This document shows positions 1 to 8,934 of a DNA stretch of 64,000 nucleotides, piece after piece; position 1 is the stretch's first letter; every line of letters begins with the position of its first letter. The stretch lies in NCBI RefSeq assembly GCF_007858445.1, contig NZ_VIGV01000001.1:124001-188000 (forward strand), given 5' to 3'. The stretch comes from Tsukamurella sputi. GTDB lineage: Bacteria > Actinomycetota > Actinomycetes > Mycobacteriales > Mycobacteriaceae. Made by a program: the position numbers and the translations under genes. Under the pieces are notes generated by a model. The model did not search any database. It saw nothing but the letters and a program-made list of their open reading frames with translations, and was not told the DNA's origin.

Positions 1-533
1 ATGACCGCTCCGGCGAGGGTGTACTGCGCCACGGTGAGCGACGGGGGCAAGGCGTCCGGGCGCTCGGGCGGTACGGCGGCGGCCGCGACGGTGGCGCGCA
101 CGTCCACGCCGTGTTCTCGTTCTCCGATCACTTCGGCGAGCGACTCCGCGACGGAGTTCGCCAGCGCCGCGGCGATCAATGCGGAACCGTCGACCGCACT
201 GATGGTCAGCACCGCGGTCTTCTTCGCGGCGGTGCCCGTATGGATGCGCGCGGCGAGTTCGTCGGGCGAGACACCGAGGTGTTTGTCGGCGACCACGCGG
301 GTGAGGAAGCTCTTCGAGCGCACGATCGCGTCGTACTCGGGGATCCGCCACACGCCGTACGAGCTCTGGAACACCGAACTCGGATCGGAGGTCACGTCAT
401 TCGCAGAGGTGACGACGTAGGCGGTGGCCTCGTACTCCCGCGTGCCGAATCGATCGACGGCCACGCCGGCCGACGCGCCGAGGAGAACCCCGACGGCGAT
501 CACGAGGCACACAAGGACCGAAGGCGGCTTCAT
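1..533 (-). CDS. Wzz/YveK-like polysaccharide chain-length protein (3' end beyond window)
   Basis: Translated from an ATG at 531-533, this reads as an N-terminal membrane segment (residues about 5-25), then an extracytoplasmic domain containing the segment EYEATAYVV. A run of hydrophobic residues begins just as the window ends (VAQYTLAGAV), which fits the second membrane helix of Wzz-type proteins. Such proteins set the chain length of capsule or exopolysaccharide, often with a tyrosine kinase. The start overlaps the stop of the preceding glycosyltransferase (ATGA), so it is the last gene visible in the polysaccharide operon. The C-terminus is cut by the window, so a fused kinase domain cannot be excluded. 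The family call rests on topology and context. Confidence 0.72.
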   Translation of the reverse strand, partial: MKPPSVLVCLVIAVGVLLGASAGVAVDRFGTREYEATAYVVTSANDVTSDPSSVFQSSYGVWRIPEYDAIVRSKSFLTRVVADKHLGVSPDELAARIHTGTAAKKTAVLTISAVDGSALIAAALANSVAESLAEVIGEREHGVDVRATVAAAAVPPERPDALPPSLTVAQYTLAGAV

Positions 534-1660
534 CGTCGTACCACCGACTCGTCCGTCTGCGCGTCGCGGACCCGGTCGTAGATCGCCTCCAGACGCTCGG
601 CGATCGTCACCATGCCGAAGCGCTCGCGGGCGATGATCGCGCCCCTGGCACCCATGGCCGTGGCCACGGCGGGATCGCGGAGCATGGCCGTGACGCCCGC
701 GCGCAGTCCTTCCCTCGACTCGTCCACGACGATGCCGCAACCGCCGGCACGGACGACCGGGGCCAGGCCACAACTCTCGGTGATCACGACGGGACGGCCG
801 ACGGCCATCGCCTCGAGCACGGCCATCGGGTACGGCTCGTCGACGGACGGCAACACGTAGACGGACGCACGAGCGAGTCGATCCGAGACCTCTTGCGGAT
901 CGACGGCGCCCTCGACGCGAACCACGGATCCGGCGGCGGCGACGACCGCGGATCGCCGGCCGCCGTCGGGCCCCGCCACCGTGAACACCGCGTCCGCACC
1001 AGTAGCTGCCAGCTCCCGAGCGATGTCTACGAAGAGTTCGGGGCGCTTGCGCTCGTGCAGGCGCGCGAGGAACAGGACCTCGGGCGGCATCGCGGCACGG
1101 ACACCGGTACGGGGCTCCGGCACCCCGTTCGGCATCTCCAAGAACGCCAGCTCGCCCGGGATCGCGGCGGCCAGGTCGCGGCGTTCCGTATCGGTCAGAT
1201 GCAGGACCGCGCCCGCCGCCCGGAGCGCCGGCCCGGTGAGCGTTCGGTCGAGGGGCGCTGCGAGCGGATTCTCGCTCCGATCGATCATGCCGTGCGTCTG
1301 CGCGACGGTCGGCATGCCCGTGACCTGTGCCAGACGCAGAGCCGGCAGGGTGATCAGGTCTCGCGCGAGGTGCACGTGCACCACGTCGAACTCCGCACGC
1401 GCACGTGCCAGCAGTCGGAGGATCCCCGGCGCCGCGAGGCCCGCGAAACCTGCACCGGGAAGTACTCGCCGGGCGGGGTACAGCCGAGCCGGCACGCCGT
1501 CGACATCCGTGGGGCGCGTGGCGTACCCCTCCGCGCCACCGGCAAGGATCACGTCGTGGCCGCGCGCGCGAAGCGCTCGGCACTGGTTGACGGCCACCCT
1601 CGTGGGCCCGCCGTACGCGCCGTCGGGACTGAAGAGGGTCGCGATCTGGAGGATTCTCAT
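530..1660 (-). CDS. Glycosyltransferase family 4
   Basis: A 376-residue GT-B fold protein that probably moves a sugar from an NDP-sugar donor onto the growing repeat unit at the cytoplasmic membrane face. The N-terminus MRILQIATLF is followed by a glycine-rich stretch (DGAYGG). The C-terminal donor site has the EX7E motif (EPYPMAVLE) followed by AMAVGRPVV, typical of GT4 enzymes. The ATG at 1658-1660 is chosen because it overlaps the upstream stop as ATGA and has a GGTGGGG stretch before it; a GTG 9 bases upstream is possible. It lies between the acyltransferase and the Wzz-like gene. The sugar specificity cannot be read from the sequence. Confidence 0.88.
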   Translation of the reverse strand: MRILQIATLFSPDGAYGGPTRVAVNQCRALRARGHDVILAGGAEGYATRPTDVDGVPARLYPARRVLPGAGFAGLAAPGILRLLARARAEFDVVHVHLARDLITLPALRLAQVTGMPTVAQTHGMIDRSENPLAAPLDRTLTGPALRAAGAVLHLTDTERRDLAAAIPGELAFLEMPNGVPEPRTGVRAAMPPEVLFLARLHERKRPELFVDIARELAATGADAVFTVAGPDGGRRSAVVAAAGSVVRVEGAVDPQEVSDRLARASVYVLPSVDEPYPMAVLEAMAVGRPVVITESCGLAPVVRAGGCGIVVDESREGLRAGVTAMLRDPAVATAMGARGAIIARERFGMVTIAERLEAIYDRVRDAQTDESVVRR

Positions 1661-2859
1661 CGGCCCCACCGCTCTGCGGACAACGCGCGCGCGACCGCCC
1701 GCTCGACGAGGATCGGCTCGTACACGGTCGCGTCGAAATGGGCCGTGGCCGCAACCTGCGCACCCACCTGCGTGAGTACGACGGCGAGCGATCGCCGATC
1801 GCTGAGCGGCGCTCCCACGGCGCAGGTCCGCTCAGCGGGCGCACCCGCCCATCCGATCCGGGCCGCCGTCGCCGCCCTGGTCAGGTTCGACACCGAGACC
1901 GAGGGGCGCAGGGCGGTCGCGGTCTCGTCGCGGCGGGTGACGGAGTGCGACAGGATCGACAGGGCAAGCTTGAGCGGGACCTCCGCCGAACGCACCATCG
2001 CGTCGAAGCGAGCCGCGAATCCGGTCGGCGGGTGGACGGGCACGGTCACGACCGCGGTGAAGTTGCCCGCCGTGGCGCGATCACCGGCGAGGCGGTTCCG
2101 GAGGCTGACGACGACGTGAACATCGGCGAGTCCCGGTGCGAGTGCCGCCATCTCCTCCGCGAACGCCTGCGCGAGCAGGGCACTCACTGACACGGTCCTC
2201 GCACGGGTTCCGCGTGCACCGGCGAGTGCGTCGAGGTAACCGGCGTCCGACCGCAGGAACACGGAATGCGCCGCGACGACGTCGCTCGGGAGCGGGCCGG
2301 ATACGTCGGCGGTCCCAGGCCGGCGGCGTCGCTCGCCGAGGAGAGCGCCGACGGAGCGAACGGTACCCACCGGATCTCGAAGGATCTGCCGGGAGACGAT
2401 GCGCGGGAGGGCCCCGCGGAGACCGAAACGCGGAGCCGGGTCCACGAAGCCGGTGTCCGTCGGGCCGCCCGCCTGTGAGAGCGCCGCCACGATCTCGAAC
2501 ACGAGCCCCATGTCTCCGACTCCGTGATCGACGCGGATCAGGAGGTGCTCGCGCGCGATCCCGACCTGGATGGGCGGAGCGTCGGCCCGCGCGTGCAGCC
2601 GCCGCACCGCCGCACCGATCTCCTCGGGGTCGAAGTCGGGATCCCGGATGATCCACGACCGGTCGGGTTCGACACGGAGCCAGCGCCGTCGAGAGCGGTC
2701 CGGAAGCACTCCGACCCGAGTCTGCGGACCCGACCCGTACATGGCGGTCAGACGGGGCAACAGCATCGATTCCGTGCCGAGCACCGGTCCGACGACGCAC
2801 ACGATGGGCGCACCGGCGAACCGGCGGTCCAACTCGCCGACGCGAACGGTTTCAGGCAT
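1657..2859 (-). CDS. Condensation-superfamily (PapA/WS-DGAT-like) acyltransferase
   Basis: A 400-residue protein with an HxxxD active-site motif (DHGVGDMG, His about 112 and Asp about 116). Further on it has SLRNRLAGDRATAGNF, which resembles the structural NR/GN region of WS/DGAT and PapA enzymes. Members of this superfamily move acyl groups from CoA or carrier proteins to hydroxyl or amino groups. It sits inside the sugar operon and overlaps the upstream glycosyltransferase by 8 bases, so the likely acceptor is the polysaccharide repeat unit or a glycolipid; that acceptor is inferred. Sequence outside the two motifs is divergent, so the family call is firm only at superfamily level. Confidence 0.7.
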   Translation of the reverse strand: MPETVRVGELDRRFAGAPIVCVVGPVLGTESMLLPRLTAMYGSGPQTRVGVLPDRSRRRWLRVEPDRSWIIRDPDFDPEEIGAAVRRLHARADAPPIQVGIAREHLLIRVDHGVGDMGLVFEIVAALSQAGGPTDTGFVDPAPRFGLRGALPRIVSRQILRDPVGTVRSVGALLGERRRRPGTADVSGPLPSDVVAAHSVFLRSDAGYLDALAGARGTRARTVSVSALLAQAFAEEMAALAPGLADVHVVVSLRNRLAGDRATAGNFTAVVTVPVHPPTGFAARFDAMVRSAEVPLKLALSILSHSVTRRDETATALRPSVSVSNLTRAATAARIGWAGAPAERTCAVGAPLSDRRSLAVVLTQVGAQVAATAHFDATVYEPILVERAVARALSAERWGR

Positions 2860-4075
2860 GGACGGACCTCCGAGCCCCGATCACCGATCGGCAGACGTCC
2901 TCGTACTCGGCGATCGCACGCGCGGAGCCCAGTCGCTGCGCTGCGAACTCCCTGGCCGCCGCACCGCACGCCGCTGCGCGGTCGACGTCCGACGCCAACG
3001 CCAGGCACGCGTCGAGGAGGGTTTGCGGCTGCCCGGGCGGGACGACCGTTCCCGCACCCGCCTCGTGCATCTCCGCCGCCGTCGTGCTGCCGGCATCGGT
3101 TGCCGCCACGACCGGGCGCCCACTGGCGAAGTACGAGGTTAACTTGCTGGGGACCGCCATCTCCGCGATGCCCGGGCGTTCGTTGACGAGGAGCACATCG
3201 GCGGCTCGCAGTGCGCACAGGAAATCGTTCGGCGGCAACGGGTCCCGGAACTCTATCGCCGCGACACCCGTTGCTGCCGCTACCAGTCGATCGTGTTGAT
3301 TCCCTCCGCCGACAAGGCTGAACCGCACCCGTAGGCCCCGGGCGTCCGCGATCCGAGCCGCCTCGACGACGTTCTCCAGCCCCTGCTTCAATCCCATGTT
3401 CCCCGTGTGCAGGACGACGATCTCCTCTGCGCTCCAGCCCAGTCGGGCGCGGATCGAGGCGACGTCGACCCGGCCCACGTCGGGAACATGCGTCCAGTTG
3501 CGAATCGTGCTGATCCGATGGGCCGGGATCCCGAGGGCGCCCACCGTCGACGCGAACCGGTCGTGGATCACGACCACCCGCGACGCCGCCGAGAGGATCC
3601 TCCCCTCCAGCCGGGTGAGTGCTCCGGCCGCCGCGCTCAGGGCACCGGTCTCGTCCGCGCCCTTGCCGTACAGGTCCTGCACCACGACAACGCTCGGAAC
3701 GCCCCGCACGCGGGCCGCGGCGACCACCGCTCCCGCGGCCAGGAGCGACGGGCTGACTGTGAGCACGACGTCCGGAGAGTCCCACCGCCGCGCCGCCACC
3801 AGACGAGCGAAGCTCAGTTCCATCCGAAGTCTGGTGCGCATCGCATGCCCGTGCGGGACGTAGTGCTCGATGCGCCGGACCGTGGCACGACCGAGACGCT
3901 CGACGGGTCGGCCCCGGTACCCGGGGACCTCCCGCCACCCGGGGTAGTGCGGCAGGCCCGCGAGCACCTCGACCTCGTGTCCCCGGGCGGCGAGCCCCTC
4001 CGCGATCGCAGTCGTATAAGGCGCGATTCCCGTGACTTCGGGGGCGAAGTTCAGCCCGATGATGGTGATCCGCAT
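2852..4075 (-). CDS. WcaI-like glycosyltransferase family 4
   Basis: A 407-residue glycosyltransferase. The N-terminus MRITIIGLNFAPEVTGIAPY and the following GLPHYPGWREVPGYRG are characteristic of the WcaI-like branch of GT4, whose namesake acts in colanic acid synthesis. The C-terminal half carries NERPGIAEMAVPSKLTSYF and GRPVVAATD, the donor-binding region. The open frame extends upstream, but the ATG at 4073-4075 matches the family start and lies 2 bases after the GDP-fucose synthase stop. The position directly after the GDP-L-fucose genes makes a fucosyltransferase role attractive, but this is inference from order only. Confidence 0.87.
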   Translation of the reverse strand: MRITIIGLNFAPEVTGIAPYTTAIAEGLAARGHEVEVLAGLPHYPGWREVPGYRGRPVERLGRATVRRIEHYVPHGHAMRTRLRMELSFARLVAARRWDSPDVVLTVSPSLLAAGAVVAAARVRGVPSVVVVQDLYGKGADETGALSAAAGALTRLEGRILSAASRVVVIHDRFASTVGALGIPAHRISTIRNWTHVPDVGRVDVASIRARLGWSAEEIVVLHTGNMGLKQGLENVVEAARIADARGLRVRFSLVGGGNQHDRLVAAATGVAAIEFRDPLPPNDFLCALRAADVLLVNERPGIAEMAVPSKLTSYFASGRPVVAATDAGSTTAAEMHEAGAGTVVPPGQPQTLLDACLALASDVDRAAACGAAAREFAAQRLGSARAIAEYEDVCRSVIGARRSVHA

Positions 4076-4077
4076 GG

Positions 4078-5046
4078 TCAGGCCCGCGCCAGTTTCCGGT
4101 TGGCGACGTACCACGCGACGGTCTCGTCGATACCGCTCCGCAGCGAGATGCTGCTCCGCCATCCCAGGGCTGCCAGCGAGCGGACATCGAGCAGCTTCCG
4201 CGGCGTACCGTCCGGCTTGGTGGAGTCCCACCGCGTGGACCCCGTGTATCCCGTCGCTCGCGCCACCATCGCTGCGATCTCGGCGATCGTGTGGTCGACG
4301 CCGGTGCCGACGTTGACCTGGGCGGCGCCGTCGTAGTTCGCGAGGAGGTGCAAGCAGGCGGCCGCCATGTCGTCGACGTGCAGCAGCTCCCGGCGCGGGG
4401 TACCACTCCCCCAGTTCACGACGTGGTCCGCTCCGGTCTCGACGGCCTCGCGGTACCTGCGGATCAGTGCGGGGAGCAGATGGCTGCCCTGTGGGTCGAA
4501 GTTGTCGCCGGGTCCGTAGAGGTTCGTCGGCATCGCCGAGATCCAGGGAAGGCCGTACTCCCGTCGGACCGACTGCACGCCGATGATGCCGGCGATCTTG
4601 GCGATGGCGTAGGCGTCATTGGTGGGTTCGAGCGTCCCTGTGAGAAGCGAGTCCTCCCGGATCGGCTGCTCGGCGAACTTGGGGTAGATGCACGACGATC
4701 CGAGGAACAGCAGGCGCGGCACTCGTGCCGCGAGGGCTCCGTCCATGACGTTGGTCTGGATGCGCAGGTTGTCGGACAGGAATTCCACGGGCTCGGCGTT
4801 GTTCGCGGCGATACCTCCGACACGAGCCGCTGCGAGGATGACCGTCTGCGGCCGTGCATCCGCCAGGAAGTCCATCGTGGCGTTCCGGTCACGCAGATCC
4901 AGTTGCGTGCTCGTGTACCCGACGACATTGGTGTGACCGGCACGGACGAGTGCGCGGACGATCGACGATCCGACCAGTCCCCGATGTCCGGCGACGTACA
5001 CGAGCGCGTCCCGATCAAGCGGCCCGGGAACGAACCCGCCGGTCAT
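4078..5046 (-). CDS. fcl: GDP-L-fucose synthase
   Basis: A 322-residue short-chain dehydrogenase-type enzyme. It converts GDP-4-keto-6-deoxy-D-mannose to GDP-L-fucose by epimerisation at C3 and C5 and NADPH reduction. The nucleotide-binding motif is GHRGLVGS near residue 20 and the catalytic YxxxK is YAIAK. The segment [10 protein letters not shown], with the active-site serine and cysteine, is typical of GMER. The start at 5044-5046 overlaps the gmd stop (ATGA); the longer open frame upstream is a shadow of gmd. The pair gmd-fcl makes the whole GDP-mannose to GDP-fucose branch. Genes for GDP-mannose supply are not in the window. Confidence 0.94.
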   Translation of the reverse strand: MTGGFVPGPLDRDALVYVAGHRGLVGSSIVRALVRAGHTNVVGYTSTQLDLRDRNATMDFLADARPQTVILAAARVGGIAANNAEPVEFLSDNLRIQTNVMDGALAARVPRLLFLGSSCIYPKFAEQPIREDSLLTGTLEPTNDAYAIAKIAGIIGVQSVRREYGLPWISAMPTNLYGPGDNFDPQGSHLLPALIRRYREAVETGADHVVNWGSGTPRRELLHVDDMAAACLHLLANYDGAAQVNVGTGVDHTIAEIAAMVARATGYTGSTRWDSTKPDGTPRKLLDVRSLAALGWRSSISLRSGIDETVAWYVANRKLARA

Positions 5047-6071
5047 GCGGAGGCCCCCGAGACGACGGGTCGGTCGATCCACGGGCGGCCGGCGCACTCG
5101 AGCGCTGCGATGTCGGCGTCGACCATGATCCTGGCGAGCTCCTGCGCGTGCACCTGCGCCTTCCAGTCGAGGAGTTCCGCGGCCCGGGAGGCGTCGCCGA
5201 TCAGCGCGTCGACCTCGGTGGGGCGGAGGTAGCGCTCGTCGAAGCGGACGTGGCGCTCCCAGTCGAGACCCGCGTGCTCGAAGGCGGTCTCGAGGAACTG
5301 ACGGACCGTGCACTTGACACCGGTCGCGAGGACGAAATCGTTCGGCTCATCCACCTGCAGCATCCGCCACATCCCCTCCACGTACTCGGGTGCGTAGCCC
5401 CAGTCCCGGATCGCGTCGAGGTTGCCCATGTACAGGTGCTCCTCGAGTCCCGCCTTGATGCGAGCGACCGCGCGGGTGATCTTGCGCGTCACGAAGGTCT
5501 CTCCGCGCCGCGGGGACTCGTGGTTGAACAGAATCCCGTTGACCGCGAACATGTCGTAGGCCTCGCGGTAGTTCCGGGTCATCCAGTACGAGTAGACCTT
5601 GGCGGCACCATAGGGCGATCGCGGGTAGAACACGGTCTCCTCGTTCTGCGGGGGCGGTGTGGCACCGAACATCTCGGACGTGGAGGCCTGGTAGTAGCGG
5701 CAGTCGATCTTCGACATGCGGACCGCCTCGAGCAGACGGGTCGAGCCGATCCCGGTGGTGTCGCCGGTGTGCTCCGGCTCGTCGAAGCTGACCCGCACGT
5801 GCGACTGCGCGGCCAGGTTGTACACCTCGCTCGGAGCCACGTCGGAGAGCAGCGTCACCAGTCGGGCGCCGTCGCTCAGGTCCCCGTAGTGCAGGAACAT
5901 CCGAGCGTCCTTCTCGTGCGAGTCCTCGTAGAGGTGATCGATCCGGGCGGTGTTGAACGTGGATGCGCGGCGGATGATTCCGTGCACCTCGTAGCCCTTC
6001 GCGAGCAGGAGCTCGGCCAGGTACGAGCCGTCCTGGCCTGTGATGCCGGTGATGAGAGCGGTCTTCGCCAT
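5043..6071 (-). CDS. gmd: GDP-mannose 4,6-dehydratase
   Basis: A 342-residue protein of normal family length. It catalyses the NADP-dependent dehydration of GDP-mannose to GDP-4-keto-6-deoxymannose in the cytoplasm. The N-terminus has the Rossmann motif [18 protein letters not shown] carries the catalytic Thr/Ser and Glu, and SPYGAAK is the YxxxK motif. The [12 protein letters not shown] segment is also characteristic. It starts 47 bases after the sugar transferase and is translationally coupled to fcl. Function is very secure. Confidence 0.96.
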   Translation of the reverse strand: MAKTALITGITGQDGSYLAELLLAKGYEVHGIIRRASTFNTARIDHLYEDSHEKDARMFLHYGDLSDGARLVTLLSDVAPSEVYNLAAQSHVRVSFDEPEHTGDTTGIGSTRLLEAVRMSKIDCRYYQASTSEMFGATPPPQNEETVFYPRSPYGAAKVYSYWMTRNYREAYDMFAVNGILFNHESPRRGETFVTRKITRAVARIKAGLEEHLYMGNLDAIRDWGYAPEYVEGMWRMLQVDEPNDFVLATGVKCTVRQFLETAFEHAGLDWERHVRFDERYLRPTEVDALIGDASRAAELLDWKAQVHAQELARIMVDADIAALECAGRPWIDRPVVSGASA

Positions 6072-6118
6072 GGGATTGTGGTCCTTACTCGGGAAGCGGA
6101 GGTGGAAGGGGGTGGCGA

Positions 6119-7723
6119 TCAGTAGGCGCCGTGGTGGTCGCGAACGGCGCGGAACGTGCGCCAGAGGATCTGGAGATCGGCTGCGAGGGACCAGTTCTCG
6201 ACGTAGCTCAGGTCGAGGTGCACGGTCTCCTCCCAGGAGAGGTTGCTACGTCCCGAGACCTGCCACAGGCCCGTCATCCCGGGTCGCACCAGCATCCGTT
6301 TCGTGGTGATGGCGTCGTAGGCTGCGACCTCCGAGAGCAGCGGCGGGCGAGGCCCGACCAGGCTCATCGTGCCGCCGAGGACGTTGAACAACTGCGGCAG
6401 TTCATCGATGCTGTAGCGGCGCAGCATTCTCCCCACCCGCGTGACGCGCGGATCATCGCGAATCTTGAACAGCACGCCCGCCGCCTCGTTGCGGTCGGCG
6501 AGCTCGGCGAGCATCCGGTCCGCACCGACCACCATGGTGCGGAACTTCCACATGCCGAACGGCCTGTCCGCCAGCCCCATCCGTTCCGCCCGGTAGAAGA
6601 CGGGTCCACCGTCACCGATCTTGATGGCCAGGGCCACCGCTATGAGCACCGGCGCGAAGGCGACGAGCAGACCGGCGCCGACCAGGAGGTCGAACGAGCG
6701 CTTCATCGCGGTCGTCGCGCGCACGTACCGCGGGCGCTCGATGTGCATCAGCGGCAGACCGGTGTCGGAGCGGAAGGTGACGCGTGGTCCAGCGATCGTC
6801 AGCAGCCCCGGCGCCACCATGAGGTCGATCTGCAATTCGTCGAGCCGCCACGTCAACTCGCGCATCGCGGCGACTTCGAGCGCGTCGATCGCAGTCAGCG
6901 CCACTGCCCGTTGCTCCCGACCGCGCAGCGCCGCCAGTCCGGCCTCGAGGTCGGGGAAGACGACCGGCATGTCGTCCCGGTAGGGCGCGCGGTCGACGGC
7001 ATCCGAGAGGACCACGCCCTCCACGCGGTATCCGCGATCGGGATTCGCCCGCACCGAGGCGAGAAACCTCCGCGCGGAGGCCGTGTCGCCGAGAACCAGC
7101 AGGGACGTGACGAGGCGCCCGGAGCGGCGCTCGGCGCACACCCTGCGCCGCCACACCGTCCGGGACGCGAGCAGACCCACGACTCCCAGTCCGAAAGCCA
7201 GGGCCCAGAATCCGCGGGCGAAGACGAAGTTGGTGACCATGCCCACGAGCGCGAGGCAGCCGACCAGACCGAGACTGCCTGTCAGCACGCTGTTGTACTC
7301 GGCCACAGCGGAACCGATGACGCGCTCGTCGTCCGCCTGCGACAGGTGCAACGCGATCTTCCAGAGCAGGACGAGTCCTGCGGAGAAGACGACGATCGGC
7401 ACCGGCGTCTGCTCGAATTGCGCGAACAGATCTCCCCCGAAGCGGAGCACCTGGGCCAGTAGAACGGCGGCCGTGATGACCACGGTGTCGGCGAGCCGAA
7501 CGCGGTGAATATGCCGCGCCTGATGCGCGACCGGTCGTACCAATGCCGCAGAGCCGGTCGCCGGTTGCGGCGAGCCGACACCGACGCGGCGACGAAGAAT
7601 CACCACCAACTTCCCCGCTTCCTGAAGAACTGGAGACTCGAATTCGAATTGACTCAGCCGACGTATCTCGCGGTGACGCGGCAACGTTACAACCATTCTC
7701 AGACGAATTCCTAGGCGGCTCAA
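6119..7723 (-). CDS. WbaP/WcaJ-type polyprenyl-phosphate sugar-1-phosphate transferase
   Basis: A 534-residue membrane enzyme expected to start repeat-unit assembly by moving a hexose-1-phosphate from a UDP-sugar to undecaprenyl phosphate. The N-terminal half has four to five membrane helices (about residues 85-210) and a soluble middle domain. The C-terminal catalytic domain begins at KRSFDLLVG (about residue 345). It contains [32 protein letters not shown] and [14 protein letters not shown], all hallmarks of this bacterial sugar transferase family. The TTG start at 7721-7723 follows GAAGGA by 7 bases; an ATG 27 bases inside is an alternative. It is the first gene of the operon. Confidence 0.92.
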   Translation of the reverse strand: MSRLGIRLRMVVTLPRHREIRRLSQFEFESPVLQEAGKLVVILRRRVGVGSPQPATGSAALVRPVAHQARHIHRVRLADTVVITAAVLLAQVLRFGGDLFAQFEQTPVPIVVFSAGLVLLWKIALHLSQADDERVIGSAVAEYNSVLTGSLGLVGCLALVGMVTNFVFARGFWALAFGLGVVGLLASRTVWRRRVCAERRSGRLVTSLLVLGDTASARRFLASVRANPDRGYRVEGVVLSDAVDRAPYRDDMPVVFPDLEAGLAALRGREQRAVALTAIDALEVAAMRELTWRLDELQIDLMVAPGLLTIAGPRVTFRSDTGLPLMHIERPRYVRATTAMKRSFDLLVGAGLLVAFAPVLIAVALAIKIGDGGPVFYRAERMGLADRPFGMWKFRTMVVGADRMLAELADRNEAAGVLFKIRDDPRVTRVGRMLRRYSIDELPQLFNVLGGTMSLVGPRPPLLSEVAAYDAITTKRMLVRPGMTGLWQVSGRSNLSWEETVHLDLSYVENWSLAADLQILWRTFRAVRDHHGAY

Positions 7724-7980
7724 CCGAATCCTTCGTTCGATTGTGCGCCGCTCGGCGGCTAACTCGGACGCCGGTTGCGATCCCTATGACAGGCATCAAG
7801 CTCGCAATCCTGTCCAGTCATGGCTTCGCGATCGCATCAACAATCGGCCACCGCAGCCATTCGAGGCTCCAACAAAGCCATTCTGCGCACAGAACTCTGC
7901 GATTGCACATTCCTCGAGGTTGCACAACGAAAATTCGGACCAATTCCGTACACTGATACATTGTTAGATGACGGTCACAT

Positions 7981-8011
7981 CGAATGTCGATTCGCTCGAT
8001 TCTTTGAATCG
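7981..8011. promoter_or_regulatory. Cluster of CGATTC/GAATCG half sites, possible operator
   Basis: The stretch contains CGAAT-GTCG-ATTCG (7981-7994), a further CGATTC at 7997-8002 and its inverted partner GAATCG at 8006-8011, giving GATTC-TTT-GAATC at 7998-8010. Overlapping inverted and direct copies of one hexamer in a noncoding stretch suggest a protein-binding site upstream of the polysaccharide operon. No regulator is known for it. Confidence 0.35.
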
Positions 8012-8065
8012 CATTCAGTCACCGACTCGCTCCGAGTGCAACCCCGTCGACTCCGAGAACGACGC

Positions 8066-8103
8066 CGGCCCCGCCCCTCACCGATGGGCGGGAGGCGGGG
8101 CCG
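8066..8103. terminator. GC-rich hairpin, terminator-like without T-run
   Basis: Perfect 10-base inverted repeat, CGGCCCCGCC (8066-8075) and GGCGGGGCCG (8094-8103), around an 18-base loop that could pair further. There is no run of T on either side. It may end transcripts coming from the nitroreductase gene or insulate the polysaccharide promoter. Confidence 0.4.
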
Positions 8104-8369
8104 ACGATCGGGCGACCATGGACGTTGCTACCGGTGGGTTCCGAACGTGTTTCGAAAGACAGGGGAAGGCCGCGTGTTCCGCCGAGGAACGGCATCGTCA
8201 TGGCGCGCTCACCACGGCGCCGGTCCCGCTCGGACCCGGGATGCAGCCGGCCGTGTCACGGCACACCACAACGGCCGTCGACGGCCCCGGTGCGGTCGCC
8301 CGCTTCCGCCGCACGTTCGACCGCCTCGTTCCACGCGACCACCGAGCGGGCGGGATCGAGGCCGGCAGG

Positions 8370-8825
8370 TCAGCGCCGCTCGACCGTGAACACCGGGTAG
8401 CGGGTCGCCGCGGCCGCGAGCTCGGCGTCCGAGCTCTCAGCACTGAGCCCCGGGAAGAAGGCGCCGACCTCCCAGGCCCACTTCCGCAGATAGGCGCGGA
8501 GCACCGGAACCTTCGCACCCGGATCGATCACCTCGGTCGCGCTGAACGACTCGACGGCGCGACCGAGCCGCAGCTCACCCCCGCCGGCGGCGCGCATGTT
8601 CCGGACCCACTGGGTGACACCGCGCGCGGCGACGAGGTACTCGGCACCGTCGACCACGAGGACGTTGACGGGGACGGTGCGCCACTCCCCCGACGTACGC
8701 CCGCGCACCGCGAGCTCGCGGCTGCCGTAGACGGAGACGCCACGGCGGGCGAGCCATGCGACGGTGTTGTTGAACGCGGTGGCGGTGCGGCCGGGACGGA
8801 CGCGGTCGGCGGCGGCTGCGGTCAT
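8370..8825 (-). CDS. Deazaflavin-dependent nitroreductase (Ddn/PF04075) family protein
   Basis: A 151-residue protein of the small split-barrel Ddn family. The core RGRTSGEWRTVPVNVLVVDG followed by YLVAARG and WVRNMRAAG matches the usual family pattern. Relatives reduce quinones or nitro compounds with the cofactor F420; cofactor use here is inferred. The ATG at 8823-8825 is preceded by GGAGG at ideal distance, so the much longer open frame upstream is not real. It is transcribed divergently from a TetR regulator gene, with two matching operators between them, so it is the probable target of that regulator. Confidence 0.82.
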   Translation of the reverse strand: MTAAAADRVRPGRTATAFNNTVAWLARRGVSVYGSRELAVRGRTSGEWRTVPVNVLVVDGAEYLVAARGVTQWVRNMRAAGGGELRLGRAVESFSATEVIDPGAKVPVLRAYLRKWAWEVGAFFPGLSAESSDAELAAAATRYPVFTVERR

Positions 8826-8841
8826 GAGATCCTCCGAGTGT

Positions 8842-8864
8842 GAGCAGTGCTCTTGTTTCAGATC
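8842..8864. promoter_or_regulatory. TetR-type operator, copy 1
   Basis: GAGCAGTGCTCT followed by TGTTTCAGATC. It matches copy 2 at 8895-8917 in 21 of 23 positions. It lies 17-39 bases before the nitroreductase start, where bound repressor would block that gene. Confidence 0.65.
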
Positions 8865-8894
8865 CATGCTAACCTCACGACACGCGATTGTCAA

Positions 8895-8917
8895 GAGCAG
8901 TGCTCTCGTTTCGGATC
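8895..8917. promoter_or_regulatory. TetR-type operator, copy 2
   Basis: The core AGAGCA-G-TGCTCT (8894-8906, an odd-centred palindrome) is followed by CGTTTCGGATC. The copies are offset by 53 bases, close to five helical turns. This one lies 18-40 bases before the TetR start, which suggests that the regulator controls both divergent genes. Confidence 0.65.
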
Positions 8918-8934
8918 GGTGCGATGATCGACCG

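Larger units (their letters stand above)
7724..8369. other. Gene-poor interval upstream of the polysaccharide operon
   Basis: About 650 bases with no convincing protein gene. The part nearest the operon (about 7600-8010) is clearly less GC-rich than its surroundings, as expected for a promoter or regulatory region. The rest is GC-rich and codes for nothing recognisable in any frame. A cluster of CGATTC/GAATCG half sites (7981-8011) and a strong hairpin (8066-8103) lie inside. Because the operon runs left and the next gene ends at 8370, all signals for the polysaccharide operon should sit here. Confidence 0.6.

Noticed and set aside
1-636. Plus-strand frames at the left edge
   Set aside because: The minus strand carries the Wzz-like protein with a membrane helix and an ATGA overlap to the next gene; the plus frames are its shadows.
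7968-8843. Plus-strand frame of 291 codons upstream of the polysaccharide operon
   Set aside because: Has no family-like segments, includes the GC-rich hairpin and runs antisense through the nitroreductase gene. A small leaderless peptide at its start cannot be excluded.
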